This document shows positions 33,929-44,575 of a stretch of 47,720 bases of DNA, piece by piece. The stretch is taken from positions 1-47,720 of the forward strand of contig MU626408.1 in the NCBI GenBank assembly GCA_025603075.1. Reading direction: 5' to 3'. The stretch comes from Neoconidiobolus thromboides FSU 785. Its lineage: Eukaryota; Entomophthoromycota; Entomophthoromycetes; Entomophthorales; Neoconidiobolaceae. Under the pieces are notes generated by a model. It saw only the letters and a list, made by a program, of their open reading frames with translations. It was not told the DNA's origin and did not search any database. A program made the translations under genes and the position numbers. Each line of letters opens with the position of its first letter. The stretch's first letter is position 1.

Positions 33929-35422
33929 TTAAATTATTTTTAGCAAAGGAACAGTCAGAAAAAATATGTAGCTTACCAATATATATAATTCATTATTTAA
34001 ATTATTTAAGGTTGTAAAATCAGTATAAATTAACAACAAAAATCGAACGAATATGTGTTCCAAATAGTTAAACAGTATAGATAATATAAAATAATTTATG
34101 ATTAATATTAAAACTAAATTCAATATCAAAGTAAAAGTAGAATTAAATTTAACTTCCAAATTAAATATTACTATTGTACTATAATTGATTATTAGTTGTA
34201 TCAATAATAAATTGAGCTTAACTAAAAATACAAAATAAGTAATTATTATTATTATATTTGAGTAATTACCGTAATTCAATAATTTAAAGACAACAACATC
34301 TTTAATAAAGCAATACCAGTAATGATTCTTGTTTATATTTAGTCTTATTAAGTTATGTATTAAGGGATTATTATTGTTGCTACTACTGTTAAATAGTAAA
34401 TGAGAGTGTATTAGATTGCTAATAACAAATTGATTTTTGAACATAGCTATTAGAGATATTATTGGTTTTATCAGTGAATAAGATAACAAATTAAATTGAA
34501 ACTGCCTATTATCACTTACAATATTACTATTGATGCTCTCACCACTATTATTGTTACTATTACTACTTTTATAAAATCTATCAAATGATTTCAAATAATA
34601 ATTTTGTATACAATGACTACTATAATGAAACAACCAGCTTAACCAATACAATTTACAACCTAAAAACAACATCAAGCTTAAATTGGTATAATAACATGTA
34701 TTTAACACATTACAATGTACAATTGAGATATATAAATACCAATAAATAGCTATTGAAGCTGTCATTAGTATTCCTATCATCATCACAGATGCTACTACTA
34801 TCCTTAACCTTGACCACTTTTCCCAAATAAACTTAATAAACTTAACAATCGTTTGATTCATTAATAATAACAAATGAAACTGGTCCTCTAATACTTTACT
34901 TTGTTCTTGATTTCTTTTGATTAAATTTTGAAAGGTGGTCAACTCTTTAAATATAATAAACAATAGTGCTAGAATACAACTCATAGCCAAAAATAAAGAC
35001 CCTAAAAATAACGAAAAGATAGATAAGCTGAAGAGCAATAAGCTATTCAATAAAATTATATAAACCGAATAATGTTTTGGATAACTAAAATAACGAATAA
35101 ATTAAATATACTATTGGTATTGAAATAAAAAACCCTACATTAATAACAACCAACCATACAAAGTCATTATCAGTAGATTCCAAATAAATAGAATAAAACT
35201 GATAACAGTATAACTTGATGCTAAAGATAGGCTTTTGACTTCTTTCATCGTTAAAATAACTATGGTTTTATAAAAGAATTCAAAAAAATAGACACTACTT
35301 ATTAAAATTAGTACTGCTAAAAGTAGTGGATAGTAATACTTGTAATAACTGGGCTTATTATTGTTTAATTCGTCTTTTTGAACATCTTGATTGAGTAAAG
35401 CCTCGTTTTCTAAAGTCGACAT
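33929..35422 (-). CDS. Unknown multispanning membrane protein, 479 aa
   Basis: I do not recognise the family. Two exons, 35422-35139 and 35084-33929, joined by a GT-AG intron, give 479 aa. The first 25 residues are polar and likely cytosolic. About nine hydrophobic segments follow, for example YYPLLLAVLILISSVYFFEF (about 30-51), SYTVISFILFIWNLLIMTLY, LLLFSLSIFSLFLGSLFLAM and RIVVASVMMIGILMTASIAI. One loop after the third or fourth span is polar and helical (ELTTFQNLIKRNQEQSKVLE). Another, further on, is Asn/Ser-rich. Composition is extremely rich in Leu, Ile, Asn, Tyr and Ser, partly a result of the AT-rich genome. It could be a fast-evolving receptor-like or transporter protein; no catalytic motif is visible. 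Confidence 0.65.
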
Positions 35423-35644
35423 TTCTTATTTTTGAGGAACAAAAAGTAGTTCTAATACATAAAGCTTTTTAATTATTATTGCTACAATATTCAATCAATT
35501 GATTTAATAAATGAACTAGAGAACGGATAGCTATATAAAGTAATTTTCAATTTTTTGGTTTAAAACATAGTAAACATCTCAAGTACATTGTTCATTTTTA
35601 ACTACCTTAATATTTACAAATGTTTATTTAGCTTAGAAAAAAAT

Positions 35645-35750
35645 ATATGGGGTTGTATTTTTGTATTTAAGAATTTTACTAACAAATTTTCCGCTTAAAC
35701 AGTGCTTAAAAATGAAAAAGGTAATGAAGTCGAAAAAAACACTCCTATAT
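35645..35750 (+). mobile_element. MITE copy
   Basis: Left terminus ATATGGGGTTGT, core CCGCTTAAACAGTGCTTAAAAA and right terminus ACACTCCTATAT. Confidence 0.8.
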
Positions 35751-35822
35751 AGAGATATCTCTTAAGAATTTAACATTTTTTCACCTAATGATGCTTAAAA
35801 GATGGAAAAAATACCTTCATAA
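35751..35822 (+). mobile_element. MITE fragment, internally deleted
   Basis: Keeps CTTAAGAATTTAAC, TTTTTTCACC and GATGCTTAAAAGATGGAAAAA in the family order but lacks both full termini. It abuts the copy at 35,645-35,750. Confidence 0.6.
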
Positions 35823-35837
35823 GGGAGGGTATGTATG

Positions 35838-35910
35838 TGCCTTCTATCGGAATCGAACCAATGACCTTCCGCTTACTAGGCGGACGCTCTGCCAACTGAG
35901 CCAAGAAGGC
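35838..35910 (-). tRNA. tRNA-Thr (anticodon AGU), copy 3
   Basis: Identical 73-nt tRNA to the two copies near the left end. Only the two bases before the gene (GC) are shared in the 5' flank; the rest is unrelated to copies 1 and 2. A T6 run about 25 nt past the 3' end can act as terminator, and it falls inside the MITE fragment at 35,751-35,822. Confidence 0.94.
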
Positions 35911-36028
35911 GCTTATTCCTCGTGAACATTAAAATTAGTATTTAATTCAAATAACTTCTCAGGTTATAATTTAATTTATTAGGTTCAAAATAGCTGCACC
36001 CAAATGAACAAATTTGTATATCTATAAA

Positions 36029-36133
36029 ATATGGTAATATATTTTTGTGTTTAAGAATCTTACTAGTAATTTTCGATTCAAATAGCGCTTAAAAGACAGA
36101 AAAAGTGATGAAGCCAAAAAACACCTCCATATG
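36029..36133 (+). mobile_element. MITE copy
   Basis: Left terminus ATATGGTAATAT, core ATTCAAATAGCGCTTAAAAG with GTGATGAAGCC, and right terminus ACACCTCCATAT. Confidence 0.8.
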
Positions 36134-36433
36134 CCCCCTTCGTACTGTACTATTAGGTAATTGTCAACGGATATCCTATGCTATTGGCTTACATTTAGAC
36201 TGTATCAAATTATTTGAATTCAATATAAGAGAAGAATTGTTTATTTTTATATTTGTTTTTTATCGAACCTTATAACTATTTGAACTGGACTACAAGCCTA
36301 TAGTCCACATAAAAGTAAGCATTTTCAACTAAAGTTTAACGAAGAGATTAATATAGACCTTATTATTATTTTGTTTTCCGAGTATTTGTTAAAGACAGTA
36401 AGTGTTATACCATTAGGTATTTAAAAGAAGGAT

Positions 36434-36539
36434 ATATGGGAGTGTTTTTTTTGACTTCATTATTTTTCCATTTTTTAAGCGCTGTTTAAGCGGAAAATTT
36501 GTTAGTAAAACTCTTAAACATTAAAATACATCCCCATAT
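36434..36539 (-). mobile_element. MITE copy, reverse orientation
   Basis: Left ATATGGGAGTGT, core TTAAGCGCTGTTTAAGCGG and right TACATCCCCATATA. Confidence 0.85.
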
Positions 36540-37203
36540 AGAGTAACAAATTAATTATTCATTTAAATCTATGAGTAGAAAAAAATACAGAAACAGTTAA
36601 ACATCAGATATATAAAATATGTAAGTAAGATAACTAATACGAAATCACATCGAGAAGAGGGATAGTATAGTATTAGTTCAATGACTAAAATGAAATATTT
36701 TCTATTATTCTCCAACTTTTACTTAATTTCAAACTTGTTTTCTATCTAATTAAAATAGTTATATTGAACTTGAAGGCTACTTAAACTAAAACTATTTATT
36801 AACTGAGACTAGTATCAAATTAGGCCCCTAACTATATGATTTATTTTAGTATTGGTATGTTAATTCAATACGTTGAATTTATTTAAGGAATAAACAACTC
36901 AATCAAATTAAATCTGAAAAGTATATTAAACTAGGCTGAAAAAATGGTTGACTTGAAAGCTGTCTTTATTTATGAGTTTCAAAAATCAATATTAATTTGT
37001 CAAACTCTATTTCTACTCTTAAACGAATATATTTCTTGGTATTTATAATGTTTGTCAAATAAAACGTAAATTACAAAATAAAATATTTATTAAAAAATGT
37101 AACGTAAATTTAAACAGTTAAGTATCTTTTTTTAAGTATAATAGGTTAGAGGAGTCAAAATATAAGGTAGCCCCTGGGCAGTATATTGTAAGTTAGAAAT
37201 AAA

Positions 37204-38635
37204 TTAAGCTACTATCGATATGGGTTGTTTCCTTGGGGCTTTATCTACTTTTCTTTGTCTCTTGTCTAAGATACTGGCCTTATTCAAATTAAGAGCAAAT
37301 CCCTTTTCAACCTCTTCTTCACCAAGGATACCACGGTTAAACAATTTCATTTGATTAGATTCGTGTAATGAATTGAGTGCTTCATAGTTTGTTGTGTCTT
37401 CAAGTGAAACTGTGCCTTTATCTAAGGTTCCTATACGACGATTTGTATCATCGTCTTGGAGAATTTGTACTGCAAATGAAACATCAAAAGCTGCTTTAAG
37501 TGTAACACTAGGTGTAATAGGTGTGGCTAATGAATGTGCAGCACGACGTTTAGCCATTGGTGGTTTCTCTTGGCGCATCCATGGATGAGTAAACAAATTA
37601 TTGCAATCATATCTAACTTTAGGATTAACTACTAATAAATGTGATACTAAAGATTTGGCTGATTTAGAAATATCATCCCACCATGGGGTAAGGAATTCAA
37701 AGTAGCCATGTGCTACCTTTTCGGTCAAAATATTAATATCTTCATCATAAAAAGGTGGGAATCCACATAATAAAGTATAGAGAACACATCCTAAAGCCCA
37801 CATATCGACTGAATAACTGTAAAGCTCATCTTTGACGATTTCTGGTGCAGTATAACCAACTGTACCACAAGGGGTTTGTGTGCATTTATCCATGACTTTT
37901 TTACTAAGTCCAAAATCAGCAATTTTAACTCTTCCAATGCCAGCACCACCAATTCCCTCTACGATATAACCTTCACCTTCGCGGCCTTCATGGACTTTAT
38001 ATCCTTTAGCTAAATAAGGTTCAGGATCTTCAATTATTGGGATTTTTTCAAATAGAATGTTTTCAGGCTTAATATCACGATGAACTACACCTTGCTCTTC
38101 ATGGAGATATCTAATTCCTTCAGCTACTTGAGAGATAACATGGCGACACAATGGTTCGGAAAAATAGGTATGATCAATGATCTTATTAAATAATTCGCCA
38201 CCATTAACTAATTCTAAAGAGACCATATAATGGTATTTATCTTCATGGAAGTGATGGAGTTTAACAATATTAGGATGATTACAAGCTCTAAGAATGGCTA
38301 CTTCTTTGTGTACAAAATTACGTTGGCTAGGGCTTAAATGAAGCTTATCTACTACCTTCACAGCTACCTCTTTTTCTAAAAGAGAGTCATAAGCTCTATA
38401 GACATTGCTAAAAGCACCGCTAAATAAAATATAAGTCTCTAGTTGTTAGATTTAATTATAATACTTACTCTCCAAGTTTATTGAGGAAATGCAAGTAAGG
38501 TACAGATTCAAACTGCTTGATTTTCGATTTCTTTAGCTGTTCAGCTATATGATCAGGTAATTGATTCATATGTACGCTATCAAATTTTGATTTAGTTGGA
38601 GAACCTTTTAATATAGAACGAAGACTATCAAACAT
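37204..38635 (-). CDS. RCK2: Ser/Thr protein kinase, RCK2/Srk1 (MAPKAP kinase-like) family
   Basis: CaMK-group kinase. Yeast Rck1/Rck2 and fission yeast Srk1 act below the Hog1/Sty1 stress MAP kinase, on translation elongation and Cdc25. Exons 38635-38469 and 38419-37204; 460 aa. Gly-loop LGDGAFSNVY at about 54-63, Lys77 in EVAVK, HRD Asp171, DFG 224-226, and activation loop TQTPCGTVGYTAPE. An insert of about 40 residues between HRDIKPENILFE and the DFG, ending in GIGGAGIGRVKIADFG, is diagnostic of the RCK/Srk1 group. PWWDDIS and NPKVRYD also match. The basic C-terminal tail carries RRAAHSLATPITPSVTL, where an RxxS and TP/SP sites suggest autoinhibitory or MAPK sites. The ATG is chosen as the first in frame; a further 5' exon is possible because the start follows an AG. 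Confidence 0.92.
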
Positions 38636-40520
38636 CTGAATATTTGAATGATTTAGAAATGTTTGGAAATTTCCAGTAATTAAATTTATCCTAAATTCAT
38701 GTCTCTGCTTTTATATTTATAACATTTGCTGAGTTCAATCATAATAAAATTACACCTTGATTACCAATCCAATTTTTGATTACTATATTTGGAAGTTCTC
38801 TACTTAAATTTGTCATTATATCTTTTTGATTGGGCATCCCCAAAAAATCTATTGGTCATTCTTACATGAACAATTGTCAATTAGCAAACATCTATAGCAA
38901 TGGTGTTAATTTAAGATTCCAAATAAATTCAACTGGCCATTTTATGTTTAAAGTTGGTCTTATACCAAAGATTTTTATTGGCTGGAACAGCTTTAGCGGT
39001 AATACTTTGATCAGACCTAGAATTATTTGCGTTTATATTTTTAATTATCTTTATTTTCATCATTGCTACTATCAATATTGAAGCTCAGTTATTTGATACA
39101 GATCATATAAAATATTGAATGAAGTAAATCTTCATTAAATTATTAACTAGATTTAACTTTATTTGACTCATTTTTATTTTTAAATTTCAACGTTTCTAGG
39201 TTCTAGTAAGAGTGATTTCATTATGAAATCATTTTTTATCGATTTAAATTGGTTATTTAATTTAGAAAATATTTCATAACTATCAATTCAAACTAAAAGT
39301 TGTTTGGAATAGAAACTTTATTACCAACTAAATATACAACTTTTTATGCCACTTTCATTATAACTGTATTTTTATTACTATTTATTAAATATACATTTCA
39401 CAAGATATATCAAATACATATTCACACAAAATCCATCTACTGTCTGTTCTTGTTAAGCGTTATTATTCCTTTAGCCGAGCCGGTTTAAATTAAATTAAAT
39501 TAAAATTTAATTTTCTTGTGGCTTTTTTGTTACAGCTTAATTTAAAATTAACCATTAATTCTATTTTAAATAATAAAATTTGGTTTGTTAAAATAATATA
39601 CTTTATGTAGTAATATATTAAAGAAGATTTATATGATGGATACTTCGAAATAAGTTGAACTATTATAATACTGATATTAAAACTTTATTCGAAAATTTAA
39701 CGCTTTACTCAATAATGAGAAACAAAGTACATAAATTAGATACTAATTACAATAATAATTTTAATCATCTTTTATTTAATTTTATAATTAGATTTGAAAC
39801 AAGTATAATTAAATGATTGTATTATTTCCTTTATTACGCTAAAAGTTATTTATAAGATCATAATACACTTTTTAATAATAGATTATATTTAATAATTTTG
39901 TATGATTTTTCAATGATTTATTCTCTTTATTTTTGCTAAATTACTAATATTATATTCTTAGTATAATAATTTCAGAGTTAATAAATATCTAGATTATTAT
40001 AATAGTTAAGTGAAACTATTATAAAGGATGATTAAAATAAACTTTTATTACAAATTATAATTCTTAAATAATACTTTGTATTTTGTGAAGCTGTTAAAAG
40101 TATTCAAGGATAATGCAAATATAACTTATTACTTAGTTGTTGAATAGATATTATAAATATTTAGTTTGCTAAGTTTTACACATGGGATGTTCTTTTATTC
40201 ATATTTGTTATTTTATCAAGAAAATAGGCTATGAGTTGATAATATAATGTTTTATTTCAACATTAAGTAGAATTTTCAAGTTTACCCTAGCATAAATGGG
40301 AAAACAATAAAGTGGAAAGGTATTTCCATCTATGCTCGATTTAAGGCTGAAATACAATTTTACCATAACAATGATATACAATTTGAGATTTTCCGTTTGA
40401 AGTATACTTAAACAAATAAATAAATATACAAATTTAATGTTAAATTAAAAAAGCTAATTATGGATTTTTATATTTATTTCATGAATAATAAATAATATAG
40501 AAGGCTTGCGTTTTAGTAGC
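38636..40520. other. Intergenic, kinase upstream to claudin-like gene
   Basis: 1.9 kb of AT-rich DNA. No MITE copy, RNA gene or coding exon could be supported. A short run of AATTA repeats lies at about 39,486-39,512. Confidence 0.55.
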
Positions 40521-41090
40521 TTAATTAATTTCTTGATATCCGTTAGCCCTGAATGGAAATGAAACCAAAATTACTGCACCTCCAATAACTGAAAGTAACC
40601 ATGAAGCTAAATTTAAATAGAAAGAAAAATCATAGTTAGTTCCAATATAGAACTCAGCAGAATTATTAAACAAGTAAGCGATGGAAGAAAACGAAACCAA
40701 TTGTAGTACAGTATAAGCAGCAGAAGCACCTAAAGCTAAAGGCCAAGCTTTGTATTGTTTACGCGCGTCACTAAAAAGTATAAAGAGGAAGAAAAAGAGG
40801 GTAATAGTACCTAAAATAGTAGCAAAAAGTTGAGTGTACCTTGCAGTATACCATAATCTACAAAAGCCTTCTTCATTACAATCTCCTTGAACTTCATCTG
40901 GAAATGGTCGACAGTGATTAGTTATTATAGAACACTTTTGAAATAATCCATAAGTTGTACGAAAACCTAGAGGCTCTGGTGCTCGAAAGACTAGCCAGTT
41001 AGGGAATATCAAAGATACATAGGTGAATCCTAATGCTAGTGTATGTTGCAAAGTAGTTATTAAATAAACACGAATTGGGTGATTTAACAT
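40521..41090 (-). CDS. Four-span membrane protein, claudin/PMP22-like
   Basis: Single exon, 189 aa. Four hydrophobic segments at about 10-30, 90-108, 118-138 and 160-182 with a first extracellular loop of about 60 residues. That loop carries PNWLVFRAPEPLGFRTTYGL, then QKCS, and later cysteines at CRPF, GDC and GFC before a WYTAR sequence. Spacing resembles the W...GL(W/F)xxC...C signature of claudin/PMP22/SUR7-type proteins. Such fungal proteins sit at the plasma membrane (eisosomes, pH sensing, cell fusion), but which of these applies cannot be read. The tail NGYQEIN is short and polar. The family call is moderate and the function unknown. Confidence 0.65.
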   Translation of the reverse strand: MLNHPIRVYLITTLQHTLALGFTYVSLIFPNWLVFRAPEPLGFRTTYGLFQKCSIITNHCRPFPDEVQGDCNEEGFCRLWYTARYTQLFATILGTITLFFFLFILFSDARKQYKAWPLALGASAAYTVLQLVSFSSIAYLFNNSAEFYIGTNYDFSFYLNLASWLLSVIGGAVILVSFPFRANGYQEIN

Positions 41091-41441
41091 TTTATTTAAA
41101 AAAAGAAAGGAAACTAATGTTCAAATAGTGATAAGTTAATTTTTAATCATCACTTTATGCTGTTTCTGTTATAAGTGACGTAAATATGAGCTTTATAGTT
41201 CTATTTTTGATATAAGCACAGAATTAAACAAAGTCAAAAAAAGATACAATCTTAATCAAGTTAGGTTTAAGACTAGGTAATTGATGTTATTTGACGTTAA
41301 TTTAAATGTAAAAAGCTTTTTCATTTTTTAATTTATTTATTCCAATTCTATTAATATAAGGGCATATATATAATATATATATATAAACAATGTGTGTATA
41401 TAGTAGTGGTATATATAATTTATTAAGAAAATTTATACTAG
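41091..41441. other. Intergenic with AT microsatellite
   Basis: 350 bp; includes an (AT)n tract at 41,364-41,385 followed by GTGTGTATATAG. Nothing else recognised. Confidence 0.55.
41364..41385. repeat. AT dinucleotide microsatellite
   Basis: Interrupted (TA)n run between the claudin-like and MGMT genes. Confidence 0.8.
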
Positions 41442-42094
41442 TTAAACTTCAAAATTGATAAAAAGTTTAGTTTTTAACTTCTCATTAAAAACTAAACCTT
41501 CTTTAGTTAATAATTCTTTTTTAGCCTGTATCTTCGTGCCAGAGCCCCATTGACTTTAAATAGTTAATAAAGTAATCAATATTAGTTTATACAAGGATAC
41601 CCATCAAAACCACCAATCTTATAATCTGAAGTTATGACTCTATGGCATGGTACTGTAGGCGCAAAAGGATTATTTCTTAATGCTTGACCAACTTAAACAC
41701 ATTACAAAGTTTGCTTTTAAAAACAACAAAATGAATTACCAGCTCTTGGTGAACTCTTTAATGCTCTAGCAATAGCCCCATAAGTACTAAAGCTGCCTAT
41801 TTGTATTTTAAAATACGCATCTATTATACTTGTACTCTCAAATTACCTTCTGGTATCTATAAAATAAACAAATATTACGAAAATAAATAGTAAATAATAA
41901 GCTATACCTGAATACAGCAACTAAGAACTTTTATTTGATGCAAAGTTAATTTTGTATTTGTCTTTTTGTTAAAGGAATCTAATATAGTTTATTATACTTT
42001 AAGTCATAATAACAATTGATTTACCACAAGCTTGAATTAACTCATTCAGCTCTTTAATTCTTGGATGTTCAGTTAATTTACTAGGAGTTTTCAT
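41442..42094 (-). CDS. MGT1: Methylated-DNA--protein-cysteine methyltransferase (O6-alkylguanine repair)
   Basis: Suicide repair protein that moves an alkyl group from O6-alkylguanine to its own Cys. Six exons: 42094-42025, 41978-41908, 41856-41847, 41796-41740, 41691-41601, 41553-41442; 136 aa, the catalytic domain alone. Exon 3 is only 10 nt. Motifs: FSTYGAIARALKSSPRAVGQ with arginine finger Arg68, then NPFAPTVPCHRVI with acceptor Cys85, then GGFDGQWGSGTKIQAKKELL. A Cys rather than Trp in PCHR separates it from alkyltransferase-like Atl1. The last intron uses donor GATGG|GTATCC. Another GT four codons on would break the WGSG frame. It is divergent from SDHAF1, sharing 372 bp of promoter space. 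Confidence 0.9.
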
Positions 42095-42466
42095 TTTTAT
42101 TTCTATAAAAATAATCAATTTGTGTTTATTTATATTCGAAATGCGCAGCTATAGAATTACTAATCGTCCTTTAAAAAAATCCTACTATTGATTTGATTTA
42201 AACACGAAATGGGCATTTTTGATTTTGTGTTTGCTGAGTTTAATATAAAGATTTTTTCTATTTTTGTATTTGAAAAATAAAAAATCAAATACCCATATTA
42301 TGTTTAAAATGAGTCAACAGAGCAATTTGAATTTTGAATTCATGAAATCTAAATTATCAACAAGCATCAAATTGACATTTGATTAACCAATCATATTTCA
42401 CCTTTATTCAGAAATGATTAAACTATTTTTCAAAATATGATTTTTTAAAATTTCATTTTAATTTTA
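42095..42466. other. Shared divergent promoter region of MGMT and SDHAF1
   Basis: 372 bp between two divergent ATG codons. AT-rich, with no clear TATA assignment and no MITE. It is probably a bidirectional promoter. Confidence 0.45.
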
Positions 42467-42758
42467 ATGAAGAAATCGGGTTTGCAAAAAGAAATATTAG
42501 CATTGTATCGTACTGTGTTAAGAGCAGTAAGATTGAAGCCAGAAGTAAACAATAGTATAAAATTATAAGGAATCATTTATAACTAAATAATTGTAGGAGA
42601 ACAGGACATCATTTAAACAATATGCAAGATATCAGTTTGATAAATATAAAAATATAGATCATAAAGATTTTAATACCATTGAATTTTTATTAAGAAAGGG
42701 TAAAAGGCAGCTAGAAATTTACTCTGGAGAAGGCATCAAAAATGTAAAGTTTAATTAA
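42467..42758 (+). CDS. SDH6: Succinate dehydrogenase assembly factor 1 (LYR protein, SDHAF1/Sdh6)
   Basis: Mitochondrial matrix LYR protein that helps insert Fe-S clusters into the Sdh2 subunit of complex II. Exons 42467-42544 and 42597-42758; 79 aa, the same length as yeast Sdh6. The LYR motif is residues 13-15 in KSGLQKEILALYRTVLRA. The second half has FKQYARYQFDKYKNIDHKDF and TIEFLLRKGKRQLEIYSGEG. These give the aromatic and basic pattern of SDHAF1 rather than of other LYRM proteins. No separate presequence is seen, as usual for this family. It is too short for simple ORF calling because of the intron. Confidence 0.92.
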
Positions 42759-43358
42759 TTTTATAAAGTGTACAACACTTTTTACTTATATGCCACCATA
42801 AAATTTATTCTGAGATGATTATTTTAATAAACAGTAGTAAACTACACCACTTTTCATGACTAGTTTTTTATAATGTTTTATAATACACAAATAAAACTTT
42901 ATGGTTTAGCGACTTTGGATTGATTCATAATATTAAGTAAACCAATGTCGTATATATCGTGTAAAATATCTGAAAAGACGGTACTTGAAGTAAACTATAA
43001 TCAAGGTATGCTGATATAGAAATAAATATAATAAACATGCATTCGTATAAATATTTTTAACTAAATACTTTCAAAATTAAAAATAAACTGTGAGAGCCTA
43101 CTTATTACCAAAATGTGCTTATTTAATTGCCTCATATAACTCATGATATTCAAACAATAAACTTAATTATACTTAGTACTCCTAAATTTATTTTATAAAA
43201 GACACTTACTTGGACAAATCTGATTATTTTTCAAAAATATACTAAATAAATAATTAAATAATTAAAGAATAACATATTATAACATGAGTAAAATAAAAAG
43301 AGATTATATTAAAGTAAAAGGAGATAATCTAACATTTTTTAAAAGCACGATTTTAAAA
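42759..43358. other. Intergenic between convergent SDHAF1 and ER J-protein genes
   Basis: 600 bp AT-rich, both flanking genes end here. No RNA gene, MITE or coding exon supported. Confidence 0.55.
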
Positions 43359-44575
43359 TTACCCAATAAGTCTTCGATATTCATCACATTTTGGTAATCT
43401 TCTGCTTCTTAATTCTTTCAGCCTTTTTTCATTTCTATTCCAACCAAACCAGCCAGTTGCTTCAGCAATTTCGCTATTTAATCTATCCCTCTGGTTAATA
43501 CATTGTTGATAAACTGATCTGACATAATACGATTCCACATCCTTTTCAAATTGATTAAATCTCTGCTTATTTGCCTTAGATTTAAAGGTAAGCATCTCTT
43601 TAGGATCAGCGTAATAAGTAATTCCCCTTGATTGAGTATTATAACTTTTAGTAAACCTAGGTGCCCTTTCGAATGTATAGTCAGGCTCTCTTAAGTTAGC
43701 TGGTGTAAATAAAGTTGAAAAGAGTGAAAAAACTAGTAATAAAAGAATGGGAAGTAACTGAATAAGGTTAAAATTGGTTTCAAATTGGGTAGTATTAGCT
43801 CTAGGTTGTTGACGATTTCTACGCATATATTGACGTCCATCTGGTCCCACAAACGTACTATGAAATCCAGGGCCGAAATTTGAAGCCCCAAAAAACATAT
43901 TAAATAACTCTTCAGGACTTACTTCTTCTTGATACCTAAATCCTGGATTATATTGTGGTCCGGAATTACGTTGCTCAGGATCTCCGCCGTATCTATCATA
44001 AGCTGATTTCTTGTCAGGATCTGACAGTACTGAAAACGCTTTGCTAACAACTATAAAAGATTTAAGCATTTATTCCAACTGTTTTTTAAATAATATTACG
44101 TTTAAAGGCCTCGTCTGCTCCTGGGGCGCTATTTTTATCTGGATGGAATTTTAAAGCTAACTAATAACAAGGTGAATTATAGTTCAGATAAAGAAAAGTT
44201 CCTTACTTTTTTATATGCCTTTTTAATTTCGTTTTCAGTGGCTTCTTTAGTTATCCTGAGTATCTTATAAAAATCTCCTGAATTTCGCTTGATTTCAATG
44301 ACTTCTTCCACTTGCTCTTTTGTATAAGCTCTACTACTTGAATTACTATTGCTCATTTTTACACTTTCCTTTTCTTGTTTAATTTCAACTTTTACTTTTT
44401 CTGGGCTTTCTTTACTTTTTGGCTCAATAATTTTCAAATATTGTTTGGCTTGGTCGGTTGGAAATAAAGCAATGGATTTGCGACAAAACTTTAACGCTGA
44501 AGAATAATCTCCTTGTTGCTCTTTCTTTTTAGCAATGGCTAAACATCTTATTGCTTCGTCTTTGTTTACCTCCAT
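43359..44575 (-). CDS. ER-anchored DnaJ co-chaperone, DNAJB12/DNAJB14 type (DUF1977)
   Basis: Tail-facing ER J protein that brings Hsp70 to misfolded membrane proteins for ER-associated degradation. Exons: 44575-44207, 44160-44100, 44050-43359; 373 aa. The N-terminus MEVNKDEAIRCLAIAKKKEQ matches the opening of DNAJB12/14. The J domain starts at residue 101 (DFYKILRITKEATENEIKKA). HPD is residues 129-131 in LALKFHPDKN, and helix III-IV contains SKAFSVLSDPDKKSAYDRYG. A Gly/Phe-poor linker (PEELFNMFFG, VGPDGRQY) precedes a single membrane span at about 239-258. The DUF1977 region follows (TYYADPKEML, FEKDVESYYVRSVYQQC). The start is the ATG at 44,575; upstream in-frame sequence has no ATG. The HPD is intact, unlike the J-like gene at 21,846. 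Confidence 0.93.

Larger units (their letters stand above)
35423..37203. other. Intergenic with MITE cluster around a tRNA gene
   Basis: 1.8 kb containing four MITE copies or fragments (35,645, 35,753, 36,029, 36,434) and tRNA-Thr copy 3. The remaining sequence shows no gene. Confidence 0.6.

Noticed and set aside
38830-39488. Two short plus-strand open frames upstream of the kinase
   Set aside because: No recognisable protein sequence and composition typical of the surrounding AT-rich DNA.
41442-42094. Alkyltransferase-like (Atl1) protein instead of active MGMT
   Set aside because: The active-site motif is PCHR with Cys85; Atl proteins have Trp or Ala there.
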